DNA of 64,000 bases from positions 64,924,484-64,988,483 of the forward strand of contig NC_132998.1 in NCBI RefSeq assembly GCF_048564905.1, read 5' to 3'. The stretch comes from Vicugna pacos. Lineage: Eukaryota > Chordata > Mammalia > Artiodactyla > Camelidae. The position numbers were made by a program, and so were the translations under genes. Under the pieces are notes generated by a model that was not told the origin of the DNA, did no database searches, and saw nothing but the letters and a program-made list of their open reading frames with translations. Every line of letters begins with the position of its first letter. The stretch's first letter is position 1. Below are positions 24,709 to 34,195 of the stretch, in pieces.

Positions 24709-25799
24709 CCACAGCAGCCCAGGCCGGGAGGGCAGACGGTGTGGGGGGGCCAGTTTTGCAGAGGACAGTGGGCTCTCTGGCTCAAGAGGCCAAGTGCAAA
24801 GACCAGGAGAGTGGAAAGGAAGTCAGTGACAGAGGGAACCAGACTGCAGCATTGTATGCGTGGGTGTGTGCCTGTGAGTGCTTGCCTGTGTGTACGCACG
24901 CGGTCATGCATGCATGCACCCATGTGCGTGTCTGTGTGCGCACACGTGCTTGTGTGATGAAAGAGAGCCGGGCTCGGGGACCAGTCCCAGCTCTGGGAGC
25001 TGGGATTGGAAAGAGCAGGGGGCAGGACTGAAGAGACATACATGCCAGGCAAAGGCACCTGGAGACGGTCTTGAAGGTAATGCTGCTTCCTTAAAGCAGC
25101 TTGCTGAGGGAAGCCCCGCAAGGGGACGCGCATCGGAGGGAGAGACTGAAGGGCGGCAGACACCGTGGAAGTGGGCGAGGCTGAAAGCCAGGAGGACCAG
25201 TCCCTCACGTGCCTGCAGGAAGTTCTCATGGGGCCGTGGCGGGGGTCACGGATCGTCTACCTCGGGGCGAGGGCACCAAGCGCCCAGCGGACGTGAGCGG
25301 CGGTGTGGCCGCGGTCACCCGCCTGCAGGAGCTGCGCCTCCAGGGTGCCCTGGGCGCTTCAGGGGACGGCCAGGGCGGCTTTCCGTGCCGAAGTCCCTGC
25401 GCCTGGGGCAAGGCGCCTGCCCCATCGTCTGGGTTACAACCCGTACATCTTCCTGGTGAGCCGCGCCTCTGTTCGCCGGGAGATGCCTTGCAAACCTAGT
25501 CTGAGGGTTACTTACAGCGCTGCAACTCCAGACGTCGCGCGCCTTTGCAATCAGTATTTGTTCAGCCTTTTACTAACTTGTTTTCTGTTTTCTTCCCTCA
25601 ACAACCCTTTTGCCATCTTCTTGCTTCCCTCTGAAATAAATGATGACACGTTTCTTTGGGGAGATAAACTCTCTCAGTGTTAATTGCCTAAAAATGCCTT
25701 TCCCTTCACTGCTGAGTCACAGCTGCACAGGTGAGAAAGCTGCTGCGACTCGAGGGGCAGAATCCCGCTTCCCTTTGGTTCCCATTGTCGCTGTTAGAA
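24709..25799. other. No gene seen; alternating purine/pyrimidine tract and CpG-dense patch
   Basis: 24,855-24,955 is a degenerate TG/CA-rich stretch (for example CATGCATGCATGC). 25,240-25,470 is GC-rich with many CpG. 25,480-25,800 is AT-richer unique sequence. No exon recognised. Confidence 0.5.
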
Positions 25800-26480
25800 T
25801 ATAAGCTATTGTTTCGAGCTTTTTCCGTGAAGTCATCTGGATGCTTCCACAACCTTCTCCTTTCCCTTCGCATCAGGGTTCTCCACTGATTTATCCTGAT
25901 GTTAATTTATTTCTATTTATCTGGCTTAGGATTCAGTAAGCTGTCAGCACATGATGATTTGTGGTCTTAATTCTGAAAAACTCTTTGCCACCATGCTCGA
26001 TTTTGCCTTTTTCCACGTTTCTTTCTCCCCCCTTTCTTCTCTTCTTTCCTTTTTTCCCTCTAGAAGTTGCCTTTAAATGTAGATTTTTTTTTTTTTACTC
26101 TGTCTTCCATCCCTCTCAATCTCGCTTTCATTTTCCTGTATTTGAGTGTCTCTGTGTTGAATTCTGGGTGGTTTACTGAGATCTATCTGTCTTCTGCTCA
26201 ACTTCGTATCTTCAATTTAACCCAAACACTGAGAAGTAAATTCAATTGATGAGATGCTTCATTTCGAAAGTTCTCTGTGCGTCTCAAGTATACGTATCTT
26301 TTTGATAGTCTCATTCTTCCCAATGTCTTTACACAAAATTTGTTTTCTTTAAGCTTATTAAACATGTCTATTTAATATTCTTTCAAAACACTAAAGCTTT
26401 GAGTATATAAGTCTTCTGGCCTCCACCCCATGATTTTCACTCTTGGTTTGTTTGACCTGATCTTGGTTAATCCCGTTTCT
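25800..26480 (-). mobile_element. Old LINE-1 / HAL1-like 5'-ORF1 fragment, antisense
   Basis: The plus strand resembles the reverse complement of old L1 5'/ORF1 sequence. The clearest landmark is TTGAATTCTGGGTGGTTTAC, followed by GAGATCTATCTGTCTTCTGC near 26,155-26,200 and the downstream CAATTGATGAGATGC passage. The upstream pyrimidine-rich section (25,990-26,100) is at the position where the consensus has a similar run. Highly diverged; ends uncertain. Confidence 0.5.
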
Positions 26481-27189
26481 AAGTTGAGTGTCTGTGTTCT
26501 CTGAGCACCGTGGAAGTCGCGGATGGCAGTTTCTGAAGCGGGGATTCACCAGGGAGGGCATGTACGTGTCTCGGTCATGGACCTGGGAGTGATGCTAACA
26601 CGTGCGTCCACTTGGGGCACAGCTTCCCGCTCCCAGTGGCAGCCCCTGCTTTGTCCCTGGTACCCAGAGGAAGTCACTTCCTGGCCTCCGCTGCTGGGGA
26701 GGATTTTCTTGGCTCATCCGCCCCCTCTGTGCGAGCATAGGGTTTATTTGATTTAAAGATCTCCATTCCAGCTGCTCTCCTGGGGCCGTCCCAACATCTC
26801 CTTCACAACCCAGGTCTCCAAGGTCCTGGCACATAGACTCGATCTGAGGCAGCATCGCTGGCAGCGTGGCACGGGTTTGTGCTGTGAGGACCGCCTGTGC
26901 GTTCACAGAAGCGTGATTATACTCCTTTTAAGCATGTTGTTCAGCACGTTTAACCTTGCGTTGTAGGAGGTTCTCCAGGGTGGGAAATGCACCATGTGTG
27001 TTTCAGACGCAGGTCAGCCGCAGCTCCGCCCGTCTGTGTGCCCTCCACGTTGTCAGCTCGAACACAGGGACCGGAGCATTCCCGGCTCTGAGTCTGTGCA
27101 CGCAGCACGGGAGCTCTCCGGGGAGCGACTGCGCACCGAGCACCTTCTCCTTCATCGTGTCTTTGCACCTCACGGCCCCTCTACAGCCC
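26481..27189. other. No gene seen
   Basis: GC-moderate unique DNA; no exon or named repeat recognised. Confidence 0.5.
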
Positions 27190-27285
27190 AGGCGCGCCAG
27201 GTGTTATCCGCACTCCATCATGTTGAGAACCTGAGGCTCAGAGAATTTTAAGCAACTTCTTGTCATCACACAGCTCGTAGCTGGC
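27190..27285 (-). mobile_element. MIR SINE fragment, antisense
   Basis: GAACCTGAGGCTCAGAGAAT, then TTTTAAGCAACTTCTTG and CATCACACAGCTCGTAGCTGG are the reverse complement of the MIR core in the expected order. Confidence 0.65.
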
Positions 27286-27634
27286 TTGCTGACATCTTGA
27301 ATTTTTTTCACGAGACCCTGGTCGCCGGCTGCACGCTCTGCCTTCACGACAACGCTTTGTCTGCGTCCATGCGACGCGGTGTATTTATTTTACTACCTGT
27401 GGTGGGTGCACGATAAATTGCAGGCATTCGGTTTACAGCCAGAGGGGCTGTTCGCTCCTCAGCACTTTCGGAGCAAGACCGCGCCTGCGTTTTCCTTCAG
27501 AGGGAAAGTTCTTTGAAACTTCCTGGAAAGGTTTTGCAGGCTGAGGCTGAGGAATAAAATTTGATGAGCGGCACAGGGGACTTAAAATGGATCATCAGAT
27601 TCTGTGACCTCGACCAGAGGATCGGCAACTGCTG

Positions 27635-27915
27635 TTCCTCGTTTCCTCCAGGTCTCTGCTTGATCCCGCCCCCCTCGCTGGCCCTCCTTGACGGGCCCGT
27701 TTAAGCAGCAACCGCTCCACCCGGGCGCCCCCCACCACTCTCCGGGCTTTATTTCTGCCTGTAGCTTATACCACCCCCGACATGCTGTGTCCCGTGTCTG
27801 CCTCCCCACTTAGGGCGCCAGCGCCTAACGTTAGAGACGTTGGCTGGGTGCTTCATTAATGCCGACACCAATGCCTAGAATAGTGTTTATTAAATAGTTT
27901 CATGAAAGAATGACA
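27635..27915 (+). mobile_element. LINE-2 (L2) 3' end
   Basis: Follows the L2 3' consensus: TCCTCCAGGTCTCTGCTTGA near 27,645, a CCTTGACGGGCCCG passage, GGGCTTTATTTCTGCCTGTA near 27,744, GACATGCTGTGTC, CGCCAGCGCCTAA, and the terminal ATGCCTAGAATAGTGTTTAT near 27,870. Old, 5'-truncated. Confidence 0.75.
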
Positions 27916-30900
27916 GTGATATAGTTTAGAAGTATGTGCTCATTCTTCCCATTGTCTCAGCTGAGCCTGGCATCAGCCTTCCGCGACAAGCAAGGGGGGA
28001 TGAAGCAAGAGGGGAAGCCGCCTTGCAGACACGCCGGGAAGCCGCAGCGCTGAGCGCGCGCTTGTCCTGTAGCGCGCGCCTCTCTGAGCCTTGGGGTGGG
28101 ATGGGACAGTCACGGTCCACAGTCTCGGATCCCACACCTTCACTCAGGCAGGAGGCTGCTTGGCTCTTAGGGAGACCGTGCAGGAGGCACGGATACCCGG
28201 GCTGCCCGGCAGCATTGGCAGTGCCCGGAGTTCAGCTGCTGCCTGAGGACGGGGAAGCCGATGGACGGCTGAGCGGCTGTGGGTGGTACCTGAGTCTTTG
28301 GAGACCCCAGTTCTCCCATCTGTAGCCCCTCAGGTGGTTTCCAGACCTGAGTCACTGTGAGTCACCCAGGGGGCTTCTTGTCTTGTGACACATTTTTTAT
28401 CAAATTCTGAGCGCATTTTGACACATTCTCTCTGGTGCGTAACATGGTCTCATTTTCTCTCCCCTATTATCTCTTCTGCCCACGATTTACACCCCACAGT
28501 GTCACACACACGCATGGCGTTCATATGAAGCCACCGTATGAAAGCCCTAGATTTCCCTCCCCACGTGGCGGAGGTCAAAGCCAGTGGCATCCACACGTCC
28601 CGGCCGCCTGGCGCCGGACAGCGCACGCGGCGTCACACTGCTCGTCTGGGCGGAGCGTCACAAGAGCAGGAAGGGGTCAGTGCTTTCACGCCCACCCGAA
28701 GGGTGGGACATCCCGTCTCCTCCAGACGTGACGGGGGAGTCCCCGGTGGGCAGGATGCTCTTGGACGTCCAGGGTTTCAGCCCTGTGTTTCCCGAATCGA
28801 GGCCGGTTACTGATGTCAGGTGCCCGGTGACTGCCCGCCCCAAGATTCCAGACAGGTTTCGGAGCCCAGGGGCCCAAGCGGAGCGCCACGCGGTGAACAT
28901 CACAAAGACGTTCCTCCAGCTCTCTTTCCATCCTGGCCAACGCACAGAATAAACACGTCCACAGGACTTGGGTTTAAGAGGACTACAGGGACTCAAAACT
29001 GTCAAGATAATAAAGCAGGATGTCTCAGCATTCCTTGCGTGTTCCCACCCTCCAAAATCCACACGTTCAACTTCATAGGTTTCCTCACGATCAAGCACCT
29101 TGAAATCCCCAGCTGGAGAAGGAATCAACAAATGATATGTCTGAAAATGAGCTGCAAACATCCGCCCACACACGTGCACACCCGCACGCAGGTACCCGCG
29201 TGCACACGCACACGCACGCTCTGCTGGGTTTGGGTGCGGAGCCGGGCGGCGACGACAGCAGGTCAGCGAGCCTTCCGACGTGTGGTCCGCGGCGGGGGCA
29301 GACCGCTGTCTTCTGAGTCTCGGCACCTATCACGGGGCTGTCATGACAGAGGCGTTCACAGCACGCCCAGCTGGCCTCCCGTTCTCAATATTTAAATATC
29401 ATTCACAAGTTTATGAAACTGTCTGAAAATGTTCATCTCCCTGTTGGTTCTAAAGATTTATTCTTCCTGGAACTTTAATTTATGTAGCCAAGTACTGGAA
29501 CTGAGACTCAGAGCAGTATTTTATTATATTTTTTTGGGGAAAAAAAATCTGTTAAACAAGTAGGCGGTTCCCGTGGAGCTGGGCGATGTGCCGCGGGGCA
29601 TCTGGCTCTGCTAGGAAACACTCAAACCAGCGGTTTCCAGCAACTTCACAGCAAGCGCAGCATTTGTCAGGTCCTTCCTATTAATCCATGTTTTTAAATA
29701 AAATGGCTCTGGCAGAACCTGATGGAGGGAGTGCTGCTCACAAGCTCCCCACGCTCCTTCGGGCGGAGCTGCACCCTCCAGGCTGGGTCCCATCCCCCCG
29801 TGTCCTGTGTGCTCCTCTCTCCTCTGTGTGGATTGTTGGTGAGATCTGACCCAGAAGGTCACCGTAAACACCATCAGAAAAGGCGGGGGGGTCAGCCATC
29901 CTCTCCTTGAGCAGAGAGCACTGCCTGTGTGCTGTCAGGAGCGCTGCTCTGTGCTGTGCGCTCCTGGGAAAACGTGTTCTCGTCCCCCAAACACACCATC
30001 TCCTAGTGCTCGCGGTTTTACCTCAGGTGCTGCAGTGGGATACTTTATTCATTGAAAGGACGTGTCTGGAAACCATTACACAATAAATCCCAGGCAACAC
30101 GTGCGTGGGGGCTGCAGAAGCAGCCTTCTCCTGGAGTTCAGGGGACACACGTTCAGCGGGCAGCAGAGCCCTCTGGGAGCTGGAGACTCTGGGTCAGACA
30201 CTTGTTCCCAGACTGAAGCTGGACTGACTGTGGTCCCACGGGGGTGGATGTCCTGACAAGCTCCTGAAGGCTGCAAAAAGTGGACTAAAAGGGAGGCAGA
30301 GAGACAGGGCAGAGAGCGAGAGATTGAGGGCACGCTCTCAACCTGCCAGCTGTGGAAGCGGACAGTTCATTCTTTGCAGATCACTGTTCAGAAAAAGCCC
30401 GAATATGATGTATACATTGATTAGTGCACAGGAATTGACTGTAACACCGTGTGTGTGCGTGTCTGCGTGCTTGAATTCCGCGTTGCTCGGCGCAGGCACA
30501 CACTCACCCCAAAGCAGAAACTCGCGCGGGTCCGATGAGTCGCACTGCTCACAGCGGTGTTTACAGTGCGCGGGCTCGTGCTGCAGGGCTGTGTGCTTGG
30601 CCGCAGCACCTGTCCCCGGGGCCCCAGGCTGGAGACAGAGCGGACAGAAGGAGGAGAGGCGGGAGGAAGGGGCCGGGCACTTGGGGAGCCTGTTGGGATG
30701 CTTGAGTCTGGTGGTCCAGGCCGTGGCACTTCCGGGGCTGTGTCTGCTCCCTGGGACCCTGAGGCTGGGCGCTCTCCTGGTGCTCAGGGCGCAGCTGGTT
30801 TCCCGAGGAGAAAAGCTATCTGGTCTCCTGTTGGACTGAGGAAGGGGGCCGGGGGCCTGCTGGGGTGGGTTTCTGAGCCATGGAGCTGCTCCGCCAGCCT

Positions 30901-31011
30901 CAGTGTGCCGCTGACCCCCGCCTTGTGGTGGATTTGAGAAGCGCGGCCTGCAGGGTTGGAGAAGGGGCGTTGGGGAGAGAAGGGGTCAGCTGGGAAGGGC
31001 ATCGTTAATTC
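27916..31011. other. No gene seen; mixed unique DNA
   Basis: Includes GC-rich CpG-containing patches (28,000-28,110; 28,580-28,660), a CA-rich alternating tract (29,157-29,220) and AT-richer complex stretches (28,950-29,160; 29,380-29,600) that could be conserved non-coding DNA. The 222-codon antisense frame (28,658-29,326) overlaps sense frames and resembles no protein known to me. Confidence 0.45.
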
Positions 31012-31075
31012 GCTTCCTCCCTCATTCAACAGACACTTGTTTGGCATCTACTGTTTACCAAGACATTGTTACTTG
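31012..31075 (-). mobile_element. Possible L2/MIR 3' terminus, antisense
   Basis: CTCATTCAACAGACACTTG followed by GGCATCTACTGTTTACCAAG resembles the reverse complement of the common L2/MIR 3' end (AACAAATATTTATTGAGCACC...). Short. Confidence 0.45.
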
Positions 31076-31394
31076 TTCGGGTTCACTTAGAGCCAAAACA
31101 CCCCCCCAGAGGAGACTGGGGGCAAGTGCCCGTCTAGGAGTCCGACTCGTGCCTGCAGGCGGTGGGTGCCAGTTCCTCTGTGCTCTTCTTCCAAAATTCA
31201 CTCTGGAATAAAATCTACAGAGATTACTCTAAGTGAGGAGGTTTATTCCTTCCTTTACAGAATGGGCAGTGAGATCCAATGAAGCCTCTTCCACGTTAAC
31301 AAATGGTGACCCCACAGCTCCGTGACCTGCACGGAGGGCCACCTCCTCTGTCACGGTCCCACTGGATGGAGTCAGGTGAGGGGAGCTGGCTTCC

Positions 31395-31680
31395 CTAGCT
31401 CATTTTTCCACCGATCTGTTCATCTATCTGTCCATCCGTCCTTCCATCAATTGATCCCCATCCGACTATCCATCTATCTGCCCCTCATCCCTCTGTCCAT
31501 CCACCCATCCACTCACCCAGCCATCCCCACCCAGAGACCCATTCATCTCTTCATCCACCCATCCACCCATCAATTGATCCCATTCAGCTACTTATTCATC
31601 CATCGTTTCTCTATCCATCCGCCCATCTACCCACAGACCCATTCATCTCTTCATCCACCCATCCTTCCCTTCCTCCTCCC
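31395..31680. repeat. Imperfect CATC/CCAT-type minisatellite
   Basis: About 285 bases built from CCATCCAT, CCACCCATCC and similar units. A 30-base string beginning AGACCCATTC occurs at 31,535 and again exactly 100 bases later at 31,635. TCAATTGATCCC occurs at 31,447 and 31,570. This shows an irregular higher-order structure. The plus-strand frame over it is a repeat artefact. Confidence 0.9.
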
Positions 31681-32784
31681 CTTCTCTCTCCACCCCTTTC
31701 TTCACACTAGGCCGAGAACACTGAGCTCACGTGCGCCTCCACCTGGGTAGATGCTGAGATCAGGATGAGATGGGGAAAAGCACGTGTCCCTGGCTTCTCC
31801 TTCTACAAACCAGCAGCTCACGGGGAAGACAAGCTTGATTTAACGCAGCATCAAGTCAAGCGCATGCCTGCTGCTCAGCTAAGCTACACAGGATCAGGCG
31901 TGCAGAGTCTGAGACCCGGGTTTGCAGAAGGCCCTGGAGCAGCGTTAACTCAGGTAATCAGGTCAAGATGCCTGCGGCCACCCAGTTACCCAGCATCCCG
32001 GAGGGCACCCCTGTTTCTGCAGGGTGCTTGTGGGAACTGGCCACTGCTGCCTTCATGCAGGCGGACCCTGCTCCCTCCAGCTCCCTGCCTTTGCCTCGTC
32101 TTGTGGAGGACTGGCACGGCATGTGGTGGCTCTGCACGTGTCGGGCAGGCCATGCAAGCAAAGGTCTAAGTGCAGCTAATCTGAGTCCTGTCTGACCAGC
32201 TCGTGATGGTCCTGGGATGCAAAGATGCAAAGTTTGCAAGGAGCTGCCTGGAGATGCCACCCACTGGCCTCCCCACCCACTAGGAGATGTCAGGGGAGGG
32301 TTTCCCCTGGCCTCCTGGGTCCTGGTGGGCACGGGGCTCCCTGCCCTGCCCTCTTCACGGACTGCAGCCATGTTGGGCACTTCAGCGGCACCGTGCCCCA
32401 TGATGCCATCCTGTTCCCACGTTGCCCTCTCCAGCATGCGGGGTCAGCAGCCCTGAACCCAGAAGAGGCTCCTGTGTCTCTGATGCCTAAGTCTTGTCTT
32501 GTTTCCTGTGTGCAGGACGGGAGCTCTAGAATTCTCTACTCCATGTCCTCCACTAGTGTTTTTTGTTTCCTTTTTATTTCACAGAGCCTCCTCCGTGACC
32601 GCCACAGCCTTCCCTCAGTCCCACTCATGCGGCGCATGCGAACGCTACGTCAGTACGCGACGGGTGTCGATCATGCCAGCTTTTGAACTTCCAGCATCCA
32701 GGGGCATTGACCCTGGTCTTCACAACGAGGAGCCAGTGATCGCTGCTTTCTCAACCAGTGCTGACTCTCCTTGGTTATTTCATA
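31681..32784. other. No gene seen
   Basis: GC-moderate unique DNA; no exon or named repeat recognised. Confidence 0.5.
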
Positions 32785-32935
32785 AGCAGATGTCTTACCC
32801 GAATACCAGCCTCCATCAGGCTGTGAGCAGTGTCTCGATTTTCTTTCTTTATCTCCCACAGACCTCAGCACAGCTCTGGGCAAACGGTGGGAGCTCACTC
32901 GCTGGTTTAGTTGGTCTGAGTTCCCAGCCCCTGCC
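32785..32935 (+). mobile_element. LINE-2 (L2) 3' end fragment
   Basis: ACCAGCCTCCATCAGGCTGTGAGC followed by the internal pyrimidine run, then CCTCAGCACAGCTCTGGGCA and GGTGGGAGCTCACTCGC follow the order of the L2 3' terminus (the 'gtgagctccatgagggcag ... cctggcacatagtaggtgctcaat' region in diverged form). The CTTTATCTCCCACAG string resembles a splice acceptor but lies inside this repeat. Confidence 0.6.
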
Positions 32936-33159
32936 TGAGTGTCTTCACGGCTCATCTCTGCCCTCTGCCACAGCCCTCTCCTCCTGGAGGCTGGAGAATC
33001 CTGGTCCTACCACCCACAGTCTTATGCCTTGAGCGACTCCGACCTGATTCCCACTCTGTCAGAACACAGGCAAATTCTGATCAAAGCTTCCACCCAGAAA
33101 GTCTAGGGCACAGCGCTGTCTCCACACCTCCTACCCCCAGCCGTCAGGAGCCTCTGACG

Positions 33160-33245
33160 TCCAGCCCATCCAGCAACCGGCAAGTCCCCTTTGGCTCAAC
33201 ATTGTCCTCTTAAATTCTCCGAAGTTTGCTCTGCGACCACAGACG
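33160..33245 (+). mobile_element. Possible LINE-2 internal fragment
   Basis: AACCGGCAAGTCCCCTTTGG, then TCCTCTTAAATTCTCCG, resembles the L2 segment reading 'caagtcctgttggctctacctcctaaatctctc'. Short and diverged. Confidence 0.45.
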
Positions 33246-33479
33246 TGGGCCTTGTTTTAGAAGACAAAAGAGAAGGTAGAACCTTCCAGAACATGGCCCC
33301 AGGCTGTAAGTCTCAGGCATTGGGGCACGGGGAGGAGCGGGTCAGGCCCTGCAGTACGGCTGAGTTATGTGTGTGGGGTGTGTCTTGGGGTCAAGGGGGC
33401 AGCAGGCGGGAGCAGGGGGGCCCACGCTCAGGGTCTGCAGGTGACGCTGCAGGTGGCAGGGGCTGCGAGGGGCACTGAA

Positions 33480-34195
33480 CGCTCGGCTGTCCCCCTCGGT
33501 CCTGACGCCACGGACGGAAAGTGCCTGCCGTGATGTGTTGTAAATCGTTTTCTGTGTATGTGAACCCCAGACTCTTCCCACGTTCAAAAAGAAATGTAGC
33601 AAGAAAAATCAACCGAAGTCCGGGATGGGTTAAGGGACGCGCGGCAGCTGAAGGTGTCCTGGTGGGGTGTCTGCCGAAGGCTGGGTCACTCGTGGGGTCT
33701 GTGCGGCCCAGTTGCCACCTGTCTGTCCCAAGAAACCCGGAGAGGATGGGCGAGCCGGCAGAGAGGAGGGCATGCTCTCGGGCCCAGAGACAGGGCAGAG
33801 GCGGGCTTTGAGGGGAACAGTGTTCCCTCAAAGCGCGCGCCCCCGATGCCAGGCTCGGTGGCGGGCCTTTGATCCCGGAGCCCGGGTGTTTTCCGCGTAG
33901 GATCCAGGGAAACCCACCCCAGGAACACTCGGTGACACAGGCGTCTGCAGAGCGCCCCTCCGTCGAGGGCCGGGGTGTCCCGAGTCCTCACTTTCTGTAG
34001 AAGATGCAGTTTTGTTTCCCTTGGAAGCCGGCCTCTGCTTGCAACGCACCGCCGCTCTATCATTTTAAATTAAATTGTTCCTGTTGTGTCTGTATCCCTA
34101 TGTGGGCTTTAATTCACGTGAATCTAATTGTACTGCCCTCGGGAGGTTGCTCACTGCAGTGTCAGAGTTGGATAAATAATAAATAGGACACATCA
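33480..34195. other. Candidate regulatory block with hairpin and E-box palindrome
   Basis: Complex unique DNA. It holds a strong inverted repeat (33,806-33,833), a GCGCGCGC run immediately after it, and an AT-rich end (34,050-34,190) with the 12-bp palindrome ATTCACGTGAAT (34,112-34,123) flanked by TAATT cores. No coding potential recognised. Confidence 0.35.
33806..33833. other. 28-base imperfect palindrome (hairpin)
   Basis: Arms CTTTGAGGGGAAC and GTTCCCTCAAAG pair over 12 bp with one bulged G and a 3-base loop. Not a terminator (no U-run; eukaryotic DNA). No repeat family recognised. Confidence 0.85.

Noticed and set aside
28658-29326. 222-codon antisense frame
   Set aside because: Overlaps sense frames, no family resemblance, and crosses a CA-rich low-complexity tract.
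31322-31750. 142-codon frame rich in His/Pro/Ser/Ile
   Set aside because: Artefact of the CATC-type minisatellite.
32820-32880. Splice-acceptor-like string CTTTATCTCCCACAG
   Set aside because: Lies inside an L2 3' fragment at a position that is naturally pyrimidine-rich in L2; no exon follows.
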